Assembly: GCA_043758775.1 (NCBI GenBank)
Contig: JAYVMU010000050.1
Coordinates: 1 to 8,789, forward strand
Length of the DNA: 8,789 nt
Reading direction: 5' to 3'
Origin: JACMMS01 sp043758775
GTDB lineage: Bacteria; Pseudomonadota; Gammaproteobacteria; Burkholderiales; Methylophilaceae
Position numbers and translations under genes: made by a program. Of the stretch, positions 1-7,908 are shown in pieces; positions within the stretch are counted from its first letter, which is position 1; the number at the start of each line of letters is the position of its first letter. The notes under the pieces are model-generated. The model was given only the letters and a program-made list of their open reading frames with translations, was not told where the DNA came from and did no database searches.

Positions 1-179
1 GGGAAACAACCGAAAATACTAACTTATTGATTCTATTTCTTTAGTTTGTTCTAGGTTATGCTGTATTTCTTAATTCACGCGACTCATAATCCGTTGGTCA
101 AGCAAGTTGCGCTAAAGGCGGGTAATTTTCAGGGGGAAGGCGATTGATAGTGCAGAGGTTAGCGTGGGTGGCTTTGCAC

Positions 180-551
180 TTAATGGGTTTCAACATAAGC
201 CAGCCCAAGTGTTTGTGCAACGCTTGCCAAACGCTTGTCGCGTGTCCACAGTTGCGTTTCACTCGTCAGCAGACAGCTAGCCAACAAATGGACATCTACA
301 AAACCAATACCCTTCGCCATCAGCGCGTGTCTATCAATCAATTGCAATACTTCATCATGCGTGGCCTCAACACAAGCGCTCAAATCGCCCAACAAGCCAA
401 GCACTTGTTTACGGTTTTGCAAATTACCACAAGCCAGTTCACCCAAAATCATCGGGTGGCAACACACACGGCCACTATGCAACAGCGCAATCAATGTAGC
501 ATCGCCAGCTCACAAATGATCAATCCAAACCGAGCTGTCCACCAATACCAC
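180..551 (-). pseudogene. vapC: VapC-type PIN-domain toxin, interrupted by an in-frame TGA at codon 14
   Basis: Read from a GTG at 551, this frame gives a 123-codon VapC-like PIN-domain ribonuclease, a normal family length. It opens with MVLVDSSVWIDHL, the classic N-terminal PIN motif carrying catalytic Asp5. Codon 14 (510-512 on + is tca, TGA on minus) is a stop, and the frame then continues without further stops as AGDATLIALL to TAA at 180-182. The other three expected acidic residues are intact: Glu38 (GELACG), Asp86 (GFVDVHLLAS) and Asp105 (WTRDKRL). Relatives often have HLRAGD here, so a CGA to TGA change is the simplest explanation (from memory). Translation restarting after the stop, for example at TTG 494, would lack Asp5 and probably be inactive. 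The gene starts 20 nt after vapB, with a GGAT-type ribosome binding site. A sequencing error could mimic the stop. Confidence 0.85.
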
Positions 552-571
552 TATGCGTTATCCAAAAGTGA

Positions 572-763
572 TCAATTACTCTTACGACGTGAAGACATTG
601 CTAAATCTGGTTCAGAACCACCCAAACGCGCCAAACGTTTTGCGCTCTCTCGCTCAATTAACGCTTTTAACCCTTCACGTAAAACGGCAGACTTTTCATT
701 AATGCCGATTAACTCAGCTGCTTTAGCCAATAAAGTGTCATCAATATTTAAAGTAGTGCGCAT
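572..763 (-). CDS. vapB: VapB-family antitoxin of a type II toxin-antitoxin pair
   Basis: A 63-residue protein beginning MRTTLNIDDTLL, typical of VapB antitoxins: an N-terminal strand plus helix (ribbon-helix-helix-like DNA-binding fold, residues 1-45, with EKSAVLREGLKALIERE) and a short basic tail (RLARLGGSEPDL...RRKSN) that would wrap the VapC active site. There are two consecutive ATGs at 766 and 763. I chose 763 because the GGAG at 771-774 is then 7 nt away, against 4 nt for the first ATG, and because family members usually begin MRTT. It is the first gene of the vapBC pair and is divergent from cas2-3. VapB-VapC complexes usually repress their own promoter. With vapC broken, this antitoxin may be an orphan able to neutralise a related toxin elsewhere; that is inference. 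Confidence 0.88.
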   Translation of the reverse strand: MRTTLNIDDTLLAKAAELIGINEKSAVLREGLKALIERESAKRLARLGGSEPDLAMSSRRKSN

Positions 764-790
764 CATCCAACTCCAAAAACATCAAATTAA

Positions 791-824
791 GCATCACTGT
801 ATGCGGATTTTAATGCCAACACAA
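791..824 (-). promoter_or_regulatory. Possible vapBC promoter with overlapping operator palindrome
   Basis: On the minus strand, TTGTGT (819-824) and TACAGT (796-801) are separated by 17 nt, a weak sigma70-like pair (3/6 and 4/6 matches). The -10 lies inside an inverted repeat, GCAT at 791-794 and ATGC at 801-804, which is the sort of place where VapBC complexes autorepress. The spacing to the vapB start is reasonable. The match is weak and chance is possible. I found no convincing sigma70 promoter for cas2-3 in the same gap. Confidence 0.28.
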
Positions 825-853
825 CGCGCTAATCATAGTAAAGGCCAAAGACT

Positions 854-3800
854 ATGATGGTCACCTTCGTTAGCCAGTGTCAGAAAAAAGCACTGAGTCG
901 CACAAGGCGTGTGCTAGATGCTTTTGCCAACCGCATTGGCGATAACACCTGGCAAACTGTCATTACTGAAGATGGCTTAATTGCAGTAAAAAAACTACTA
1001 CGCAAAACTGCCACAAAAAATACCGCGGTAAGCTGCCACTGGATACGCAGTAGAGCGAGAAGTGAGTTGGTTTGGGTGGTGGGGAATCAGGATGTGTTTA
1101 ATGATCAAGGGTATGTAGCGGTGAATAGTACCGAAGTTACACTAGGGCAATATATGGACAAAGCACGTTGGCATACTGTTGATGTAATTGAGTATGCGGC
1201 AGCGATTGCAGGCTTATTTCATGATTTTGGTAAAGCAAATAATCTTTTTCAAAACAAAATCGATCCTGCTCAATGCGGCACGGATTTTTCAGAGCCTTAT
1301 CGTCATGAATGGGTTTCTATGCGTCTGTTTCAAGCATTTGTTGCAGATAAATCAGATAAAGAATGGCTAAGTGCACTTAGCCAAATCGAGCGAGATGTCG
1401 AGATAGCTTGTTATCGGGATGGCATAGATGACATAGCACCTCAAAATCCACTATTAACTCAAACACAGCCCTTTGCGCAGTTAGTGGCATGGCTGATTTT
1501 GTCACATCACAAACTACCAACTTATCCTTGGACTGAAACCAAACCACCCAGTATTAACGATGTAAATAACTGGTTAGAACAAAATTTTGACGCTAAGTGG
1601 AACTCGCCTAATTGTAAAGATGCCGATAGAGAATCCCGTTTAAGTGAAAACTGGACTTTTGACAAAGGGCTGCCAATTAAGAGTATTCAATGGCGCTCTA
1701 AGGCTTGTTTTATTGCCTCTGAAGCCTTAACAAGGCTAACATTGACGCAATCAGATTACTTACACCAGCAGCTTTTTACCTCGCATATCTCACGTCTATG
1801 TTTAATGATGGCAGATCATTATTACTCCTCACAAAAGCAAGTAACAGAAGCATGGCGTAATCAAAACTATGAAGCATTTGCTAATACCGACAGGGAAACC
1901 AAATCGCTCAAACAAAAACTCGATGAACATCATATTGGCGTTGCACATCATGCCAGTGAAATTGCCAAAAATTTGCCGAGTTTGGCGCACGACTTACAGC
2001 AATTAGGGCGTAATGCCGAGTTAGAAAGCGATGTGAGTAAAACTGGTGACGAGAAAAAAGTTAAGCAGTATGGCTGGCAAGATAAGGCCAAAAAGCTTGC
2101 GCATAAACTTAGTAAAGAGACTGTTGAGCAAGGTTTTTTTGGCGTCAACATGGCTTCAACAGGAACGGGGAAAACTCAGGCAAATGCCAAAATCATGTAT
2201 GCCATTGGTCAAGGCACGCGGCGGGTGCGTTTTAGTGTTGCGTTAGGATTAAGAACGCTGACTATGCAAACGGGCGTTGAGTATCAGGAAAAACTTGAGA
2301 TAGACGAAGAAGATTTAGCCATATTGGTTGGCGGGCAATCGGTTAAGCGGTTATTTGAAAATGAAAGACAAAAGCAATCACCAAATGAAGATAAAAACGA
2401 ACCGCCGATCATCACAGGCAGCGATTCGCAAGAGCCATTACTGGATGATGAATTCGAAATTACTTACCAAGGTGAGCTTGATGCACATTGCTTGGATAAA
2501 TGGACAGGGCACGATACAAAAATTGAAAAATTGCTTCAAGCCCCTGTATTGGTTTGCACCATTGATCACCTTATTCCAGCCACAGAAGGCACTCGGGGCG
2601 GCAAACAAATTGCGCCTATGTTGCGCTTGTTAACTTCTGATTTGATATTGGACGAGCCAGACGATTTTGGGCTGGAAGATTTACCTGCGTTATGCCGTTT
2701 GGTGCATTGGGCGGGTGTGCTGGGTAGTCGAGTTTTATTGTCCACGGCAACTATGCCGCCAGCACTCGCCTTTGCTTTGTTCGAAGCGTATCAAGCAGGG
2801 TGGAAGCACTATGCCAGTGCCAATGTGGCGAATTGGGACAAGCAGGTTGTTTGTGCATGGTTTGATGAATTTGATTGTGACGACGGTAAATTTGAAGATC
2901 TCGCCTCCTTTCAAAAGGCGCACAATAGTTTTGCCAAAAAACGTGTTGAAAGACTTAAAACGGAAGTACCACCCAAGCGGAAAGGCTATATTGCTCAAAT
3001 AGAAAGCGGTGAGCGTGATGTTTTATCTAATCTTGCTAAAACGATTCATAGTCATATTTTGCAACTGCATCAACACCATCACTTAAGCAAAGATAATAAG
3101 CATATTTCGCTTGGCTTGGTGCGGATGGCAAAGATTGACCAATTGGTAGCAGTTGCTAAAAAACTACTGAAACTAGGCGCTCCGAATGACACCATGATTC
3201 ATTATTGTGTCTATCACAGCCATTATCCCTTGGCGATGCGTTCTTATATCGAATCAAAGCTAGATAACTTATTAAAACGCCATGATGCCGATGCTATTTG
3301 GCAAAAACCAGATATTGCTGATACCTTGGCCAACCATGAACAAGCCAATCACATTTTTGTCATTCTAGCCTCACCTGTCGCCGAGGTCGGGCGTGATCAT
3401 GACTACGATTGGGCCGTGGTAGAACCCAGCTCGATGCGCTCCATTATTCAGCTCGCTGGGCGTATCTTGCGCCACCGTAGCGCTGTTCCCAATAAGCCAA
3501 ATATTTGCCTACTCAATCAAAACTATCGCGCACTTTGTAAGCAAGAAGTTTGCTTTGAAAAGCCTGGCTTTGAGTCGGAATCACTAAAGTTTGATTCACA
3601 TCAGCTAGAAGCATTAATGGTGGTAGAGCAATACGAAACAATTACGGCAATACCAAAAATAATACTGCCTGAGAATAAGACAGACAGGAGTTTAATTGGG
3701 CTAGAGCACCATGCCACTGCGATCAAACTATTTGGTGACAAAAATGACAGCAATAAAGCGGGCGCAAAGGTCTGGTGGACAAATCAAGCGCATTGGTGCG

Positions 3801-4165
3801 GCGAAGTGCAGCAGCAGCAGCGATTTAGGAAATCCCAAAAAGATGAAGCTTATTACTTGATTTTGAAAGATGAATATTCAAAAGAGAAGTGGCAATGGAA
3901 AAATGAAAATGTTTATCCAGCAAAACTGGCAACACCACTTGTTAATATTAGGAATGTAGAACTAGAAAAAAATGTTGAAGGATGCCGATTTTGGTTTGAT
4001 TTGGGTGCATTGGCCATTTACACCACTTTGGTAAAAGATTTTGCAGGCAAGTATGACATGCAGGCTATAAGTGAACGTTTTGGTGAAATTAGGTTAGTGC
4101 AGTATGGGGAGGATGATAGGGCATTTGACTATCACCCGAATCTTGGGATTTATCGGGAGATTTGA
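854..4165 (+). CDS. cas3f: Type I-F Cas2-Cas3 fusion: adaptation subunit plus HD nuclease and SF2 helicase
   Basis: An 1103-residue Cas2-3, close to the family size (about 1075-1100). Residues 1-95 are the Cas2-like domain (MMVTFVSQC, TRRVLDAFANRIGD, RKTATKNTAVSCHWIR). The HD nuclease follows, with His123-Asp124 in LFHDFGKA and later metal-site candidates at His151, His218-219 and Asp321. The SF2 helicase has Walker A ASTGTGKT (434-441), DEPDDF as motif II (600-605), STAT motif III (630-633), SPVAEVGRD motif V (840-848) and QLAGRILRHR motif VI (866-875), then a C-terminal domain to 1103. All catalytic motifs look intact. After Cascade (Csy complex) recruitment it nicks and degrades target DNA 3' to 5'; its Cas2 part normally pairs with Cas1 for spacer acquisition. 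The first ATG at 854 is preferred: AAAGG (840-844) is 9 nt upstream. It heads the operon; csy1 starts 1 nt after its stop. cas1 is not upstream, which is unusual. Confidence 0.98.
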   Translation: MMVTFVSQCQKKALSRTRRVLDAFANRIGDNTWQTVITEDGLIAVKKLLRKTATKNTAVSCHWIRSRARSELVWVVGNQDVFNDQGYVAVNSTEVTLGQYMDKARWHTVDVIEYAAAIAGLFHDFGKANNLFQNKIDPAQCGTDFSEPYRHEWVSMRLFQAFVADKSDKEWLSALSQIERDVEIACYRDGIDDIAPQNPLLTQTQPFAQLVAWLILSHHKLPTYPWTETKPPSINDVNNWLEQNFDAKWNSPNCKDADRESRLSENWTFDKGLPIKSIQWRSKACFIASEALTRLTLTQSDYLHQQLFTSHISRLCLMMADHYYSSQKQVTEAWRNQNYEAFANTDRETKSLKQKLDEHHIGVAHHASEIAKNLPSLAHDLQQLGRNAELESDVSKTGDEKKVKQYGWQDKAKKLAHKLSKETVEQGFFGVNMASTGTGKTQANAKIMYAIGQGTRRVRFSVALGLRTLTMQTGVEYQEKLEIDEEDLAILVGGQSVKRLFENERQKQSPNEDKNEPPIITGSDSQEPLLDDEFEITYQGELDAHCLDKWTGHDTKIEKLLQAPVLVCTIDHLIPATEGTRGGKQIAPMLRLLTSDLILDEPDDFGLEDLPALCRLVHWAGVLGSRVLLSTATMPPALAFALFEAYQAGWKHYASANVANWDKQVVCAWFDEFDCDDGKFEDLASFQKAHNSFAKKRVERLKTEVPPKRKGYIAQIESGERDVLSNLAKTIHSHILQLHQHHHLSKDNKHISLGLVRMAKIDQLVAVAKKLLKLGAPNDTMIHYCVYHSHYPLAMRSYIESKLDNLLKRHDADAIWQKPDIADTLANHEQANHIFVILASPVAEVGRDHDYDWAVVEPSSMRSIIQLAGRILRHRSAVPNKPNICLLNQNYRALCKQEVCFEKPGFESESLKFDSHQLEALMVVEQYETITAIPKIILPENKTDRSLIGLEHHATAIKLFGDKNDSNKAGAKVWWTNQAHWCGEVQQQQRFRKSQKDEAYYLILKDEYSKEKWQWKNENVYPAKLATPLVNIRNVELEKNVEGCRFWFDLGALAIYTTLVKDFAGKYDMQAISERFGEIRLVQYGEDDRAFDYHPNLGIYREI

Positions 4166-4166
4166 A

Positions 4167-5684
4167 ATGAGTGAAGATGTTACACCGCAAATTTGGCTTG
4201 ATGTAATTTCAGCGTTTTTTACCAGTAAAAAAGATGCTGAGGAGGAAAAGTACGTAAAAGAGCAAATTAAAAAAATTGAGCAGGATTGCCAAAAAAATGA
4301 TTACTATGGCGATGAGCGCCTTAGAAATAATTTTAATGATAGCAAGTTAAAAAAGGCTGAACATGAGGGAGCGATTGACTTTCAGCGTCGCCGAATAAAT
4401 GTATTGTTTGAAATAAAAAACATACATAAAAGTCAGAATGATGCGAATTTTTTAGAAAAGTTAAGCAAGGATGAATACGATAAAAAAGTTAGCGAAATCA
4501 CTGAAAAATATCAACCTGCGCAATGGATTAGTAAGGCCGCCAAGGATGCGGCTAGCGTGAGTTTTGCAACTCATGTTAGTAAGCTTACGCACTCTAAAAT
4601 TGATAGCCCTTCAATGTATGACCAAATCAGCGCTACGAAAGTGGGTTACATCACAACATCGGCTCTTGACGATAAGGCGATTGATGGTGCTGTCGCAGGC
4701 AATCAGTTTGCCCCTGTTTTTCAGTTTCTTGAGCTGGAATGTAATGGTAAAAAATTGGCGGCTGAAATGTCTGATGTGAGTAATTGTGTATTGCAGGCAT
4801 ATTCAGAAAAAGATGAGCATCTTGTATGGAATAAGGGCTTTAGCAAAGCACTAACTTCAGGCAATCCCGCTAGCCACTTGTTATCCAAGCAGGTTTATTT
4901 CCCGATTGGCGAGCAAGCTCAATATCATTTGTTATGCAACGTAAAATCATCCTCAATGGCTCAAGCGATTTTTGAGCAGCTTTTTTCTGATGATGTTAAA
5001 AAACGCCAAAAGATATTTTTTGATGGCAAGTTTTCAGATGATGAAAATAGATATTTTCCTAGACGAGGAAAGATTGCTGTAACTGCCAGCAATCACAGCA
5101 ATGCTTCACAGCTCAATGGCAAGCGAGGCGGCAAGTTATATTTATTTTCATCTGCACCGCCTGTTTGGAAGTCGCAACCCAAACCACCCATTTACCAAAA
5201 GTCGTTTTTCGATTCACAGCTACGTCATGTTGTAACCAAAGATGATATTGAGTACCTGCGTGATTTTTTGATGCGCTTTGAGCAGATTGAACTGAGTATC
5301 AAGCATCCTGAACGGAAAAAATGGATAGCTAAATGGGTGAGTGGCGTAATAGACGACATATTGTTTCATGCTTCATCTATTCAAAACATGCCCTCAGGCT
5401 GGTCGGCTACAGAAGGCATGCGCCTAAAGCCAGCCCATCAATTATTTCTTGACCCCTATCGAGAAGATGAAGCCTTTCAAGCCGAGCGTAAAGCGAACAC
5501 ATGGCAATTTGAGGTGTGCGAAGACTTTGCACGTTGGCTGAACTGGATGTTGGTTGGCAAAGAAAAAACATTTTCACCTCAAGCGGAGCATACCCGTATG
5601 TGGGTCGAGTTGATGGAAGCCGCTTTGCGTGAATATGACGAACTTGTGAGTCTGGATGTCAAAACAGTGAGGGCAAGTGCATGA
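4167..5684 (+). CDS. csy1: Csy1 (Cas8f), large subunit of the type I-F surveillance complex
   Basis: Cas8f binds the crRNA 5' handle with Csy2 and recognises the PAM. I start it at ATG 4167 rather than an in-frame ATG at 4104 inside cas2-3: GGGAGA (4155-4160) lies 6 nt upstream, and the gene then begins 1 nt after the cas2-3 stop. The product is 505 residues, longer than the 434 of P. aeruginosa. Family signatures are the KQVYFPIG block (241-248), SNASQLNGKRGG (311-322), LFSSAPPVW (326-334), GWSATEGMRL (411-420), HQLFLDP (424-430) and FARWLNWML (454-462). Asn179 and Asn312 match PAM-contacting Asn111 and Asn250 of P. aeruginosa. The wedge Lys247 position seems to be Asn309. Residues 20-117 form a Lys/Glu-rich, probably helical stretch with about 68 extra residues; 4261-4440 is only 33% GC by hand count. 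Its end overlaps csy2 by 4 nt. Confidence 0.95.
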   Translation: MSEDVTPQIWLDVISAFFTSKKDAEEEKYVKEQIKKIEQDCQKNDYYGDERLRNNFNDSKLKKAEHEGAIDFQRRRINVLFEIKNIHKSQNDANFLEKLSKDEYDKKVSEITEKYQPAQWISKAAKDAASVSFATHVSKLTHSKIDSPSMYDQISATKVGYITTSALDDKAIDGAVAGNQFAPVFQFLELECNGKKLAAEMSDVSNCVLQAYSEKDEHLVWNKGFSKALTSGNPASHLLSKQVYFPIGEQAQYHLLCNVKSSSMAQAIFEQLFSDDVKKRQKIFFDGKFSDDENRYFPRRGKIAVTASNHSNASQLNGKRGGKLYLFSSAPPVWKSQPKPPIYQKSFFDSQLRHVVTKDDIEYLRDFLMRFEQIELSIKHPERKKWIAKWVSGVIDDILFHASSIQNMPSGWSATEGMRLKPAHQLFLDPYREDEAFQAERKANTWQFEVCEDFARWLNWMLVGKEKTFSPQAEHTRMWVELMEAALREYDELVSLDVKTVRASA

Positions 5685-6838
5685 GCCAATACATTTTAAT
5701 TAACCGCCTAAAAGTACAAAATGCCAATGCAATTGCAGGCTTTACATGGGGCTTCCCTGCAATTACGCATTTTTTAGGCTTTACCCACAACCTAGAACGC
5801 AAGATTAGAGCAACAGAAACTTTTTCAGATATAACGCTGGCAGGGTGTGCCGTGATTGCACATGAGCATCATGTACACACTTACGGCAAATCAGATGCCG
5901 AATTTACGCAAAACCGTAACCCGCCTTATTTGCCAGCACATGACAAAGGCGCCACACCACCTGTTGTCGAAGAAGGCAAAATGAATCTAACGGTTTCGCT
6001 GTTAATTGCCTGCAACGGCAATATCGGTAACAGAGCGGATGACTTTATTGCATGGCTAGAACGCGTTTGCCTTACTCAGCGTTTGGCGGGTGGCACGATT
6101 CTTAATCCTGCTTTAAACATTGAGCTATTTGCTGAGAATGAAGCTAATTTACGCTTAATCAAAAGAAAACTATTGCCCGGTTTTGTGCTGTTGGATCGTT
6201 CGGATTATCTGCAAGCGCATTATCAATCGTTAAGCCAAATTAACCCAGATGCGGATTTGTTAGCGGCTTGGATGGATTTTGCCGCTTTAAAACGTCGCGC
6301 AAGGCCAAAATCAGATTTAATTGAAAAACATTTGCTGGCACAGGCTGAGTTGGCGAAAATTTGGCAGCAACACTCAGCGTCACCCTATGAGCGAGATTCA
6401 ATACCTGCTGCATTGTGGCAATATTTTGCTAATCTAACCGAGACAAAATCTAATAAAAACTTGCTTCAACAATGGCAGCACTATCTTGCACCTGATGAAA
6501 AAACAGATGCCGATTGGGAATATGTGCCTAAGCCACAATCAGGTTATTTAGTACCTATCATGACGGGCTACAAGGCAATTTCGTCGCTTTATGAGGCGGG
6601 GAAAGTTGCCAATACGCGTGACAATGAAACGCCTGTTTGTTTTGTTGAATCAGTGCATAGCATCGGTGAATGGCAAGGCATTCACCGCGTTAAATCTATC
6701 GAACAACTAAACCAATGCTTTTGGCGTTATGACCACGAAGAGCATTGGTATTTGTGTAAACAATCCGTAGAGCCTTTATTTAAAACAACCGTCGCCCAAT
6801 TAGAAGCCGAAGCAGACACTGCGCATGGCTTTTATTAA
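5681..6838 (+). CDS. csy2: Csy2 (Cas5f), crRNA 5'-handle binding subunit of the type I-F complex
   Basis: A 385-residue Cas5f-family RAMP protein that, with Csy1, caps the crRNA 5' handle. Diagnostic blocks are LKVQNANAIAGFTWGFP (10-26), FLGFTHNLERK (31-41), VVEEGKMNLTVSLL (95-108), RLAGGTI (134-140), KLLPGFVLLDRS (163-174), SGYLVPIMTGYKAIS (287-301) and FVESVHSIGEWQGIHR (321-336). The start ATG 5681 overlaps the csy1 stop as ATGA, with GAGGG (5669-5673) 7 nt upstream inside csy1, so translation is probably coupled and keeps the two one-copy subunits balanced. The protein is about 58 residues longer than P. aeruginosa Csy2 (327). The excess lies mainly at 195-285, a charged, probably helical segment (for example DFAALKRRARPKSDLIEKH) placed before the GYLVPI block. 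Both flanking blocks are intact, so this is an in-frame insertion and not damage. Confidence 0.95.
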   Translation: MSQYILINRLKVQNANAIAGFTWGFPAITHFLGFTHNLERKIRATETFSDITLAGCAVIAHEHHVHTYGKSDAEFTQNRNPPYLPAHDKGATPPVVEEGKMNLTVSLLIACNGNIGNRADDFIAWLERVCLTQRLAGGTILNPALNIELFAENEANLRLIKRKLLPGFVLLDRSDYLQAHYQSLSQINPDADLLAAWMDFAALKRRARPKSDLIEKHLLAQAELAKIWQQHSASPYERDSIPAALWQYFANLTETKSNKNLLQQWQHYLAPDEKTDADWEYVPKPQSGYLVPIMTGYKAISSLYEAGKVANTRDNETPVCFVESVHSIGEWQGIHRVKSIEQLNQCFWRYDHEEHWYLCKQSVEPLFKTTVAQLEAEADTAHGFY

Positions 6839-6856
6839 ACCGTAAAACACACAATT

Positions 6857-6861
6857 AGGAG
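6857..6861 (+). promoter_or_regulatory. Strong Shine-Dalgarno for csy3
   Basis: AGGAG sits 6 nt before the csy3 ATG (6868), in the only sizeable gap of the operon (29 nt, 6839-6867). Csy3 is needed in six copies per complex and its neighbours in one each, so an independent strong ribosome binding site here, in contrast to the coupled ATGA start of csy2, fits the stoichiometry. The site is seen; the dosage explanation is inference. Confidence 0.7.
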
Positions 6862-6867
6862 TAAATT

Positions 6868-7905
6868 ATGAACGCTATAAGTAAAAAAATTGAATTGCCA
6901 AGCTTGCTTGCATTTGAACGAAAATTAGAAGTATCTGATGGTTTGATGCACTCGGGTAGTTGGGGTGATAGGGACAAACCTGATTGGAAAGCAATCTGTA
7001 TTACCCAGCGACAAAATCGCTCTACTCAAAGTGCATTCGGTATTGAGGATGCAAAAAAATCAGAACCAAATCCTGTTGCCTCTGATAGTGATGATGCCAA
7101 TTTACCTATGGATAAAGATACGCTTCGGATGGGCTTTACATTGCGAATTATTGGTAACTTGGGTAAACCATTTGCCTGCAATGCACCCGATTTTCAGGCG
7201 AAAATTGTGGATGCAGTGTCTGTTTTTAAGGGTGAAAACGGCATTGGTTTAGATGCGCTGGCTTTGCGTTATGCCTACAACCTCGCCAATGGTCGTTTTT
7301 TGTGGCGTAACCGTGTTTGTGCTGACAAGGTTGAAGTTTTGGTTTACTTGAGTGGCGATGGCGAGCTATTAAAGTTTGATGCAACACAATATGCGCTCAA
7401 TGATTTTTCTAAAAACGCAGATGCGCCTGATTTAATCAAGCTAAAAGACTTTATCCGCAATGGTCTGAATGGCGGAGATAGCAGCTTTGCTTTTCTGAAA
7501 GTTGAAGCGTATGCCAAACTCGGTAATGGTCAGCATGTTTTTCCATCCCAAGAAATGAATATGGGTGAAAAGAAAAAAGTGCTGTTTAAATTAGATGGTT
7601 GTGCTGCCATTCACAATGTAAAAATCGGCAATGCCATCCGTACCATAGATAACTGGTATGACGACAATCCAGAATTCCCCATTGCCGCAGAACCTTATGG
7701 CTCAGTTACGCAGATTGGTCAGGCATTTAGAAAGTCAAAAAATGATTTATACACGCTGATGGTGAAATGGCTAAATGATGAGACGGACAGCGGTGATGAT
7801 AAAAATTATATCGTTGCCAATCTGATACGAGGTGGCTTGTTCCAAGGCGAGTCTAACAAAAAGAACAAAGACAAGGGCGGTTCAATAGAGAATAGTGAGG
7901 AGTAA
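6868..7905 (+). CDS. csy3: Csy3 (Cas7f), crRNA-coating backbone subunit of the type I-F complex
   Basis: A 345-residue Cas7f, essentially the family length (342 in P. aeruginosa). Six copies form the helical backbone on the 32-nt spacer. Signatures: LPSLLAFERKLEVSDGLM (10-27), GSWGDR (30-35), DTLRMGFTLRIIG (84-96), the highly conserved NLANGRFLWRNR (138-149), VFPSQEM (224-230), NAIRTIDNWY (255-264), AAEPYGSV (273-280), GQAFRKSKNDLYTLMVKWL (284-302) and IVANLIRGGLF (315-325). A short acidic low-complexity loop (about 58-83, SDSDDA) and a hydrophilic Lys/Glu tail after residue 327 are the variable parts. Its stop at 7903-7905 follows directly on the GAGGAG (7897-7902) that serves csy4. No sign of damage. 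Confidence 0.97.
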   Translation: MNAISKKIELPSLLAFERKLEVSDGLMHSGSWGDRDKPDWKAICITQRQNRSTQSAFGIEDAKKSEPNPVASDSDDANLPMDKDTLRMGFTLRIIGNLGKPFACNAPDFQAKIVDAVSVFKGENGIGLDALALRYAYNLANGRFLWRNRVCADKVEVLVYLSGDGELLKFDATQYALNDFSKNADAPDLIKLKDFIRNGLNGGDSSFAFLKVEAYAKLGNGQHVFPSQEMNMGEKKKVLFKLDGCAAIHNVKIGNAIRTIDNWYDDNPEFPIAAEPYGSVTQIGQAFRKSKNDLYTLMVKWLNDETDSGDDKNYIVANLIRGGLFQGESNKKNKDKGGSIENSEE

Positions 7906-7908
7906 TCC

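Noticed and set aside
79..150. A complete tRNA gene
   Set aside because: Only an anticodon-arm-like stretch is present. The would-be anticodon stem pairs imperfectly (a C-C mismatch), and no GGTTC T-arm or acceptor stem follows.
764..853. CRISPR-repressed toxin-antitoxin RNA (CreTA-like) next to the cas operon
   Set aside because: No repeat-like hairpin or crRNA-like element is visible in the gap, and the adjacent pair is an ordinary protein VapBC.
144..857. 237-codon open frame on the + strand
   Set aside because: It lies antisense to vapB and vapC, its translation is low-complexity with no recognisable family, and both opposite-strand genes match known families.
2735..2998. Minus-strand frames inside cas2-3 and csy4
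   Set aside because: They are antisense to strongly conserved coding sequence, lack ribosome binding sites I could support, and resemble no family.
4104..4166. Earlier in-frame start for csy1 inside the end of cas2-3
   Set aside because: The 21 extra residues are an out-of-frame reading of the cas2-3 C-terminus; ATG 4167 has a well-placed GGGAGA and begins the recognisable Csy1 N-terminus.
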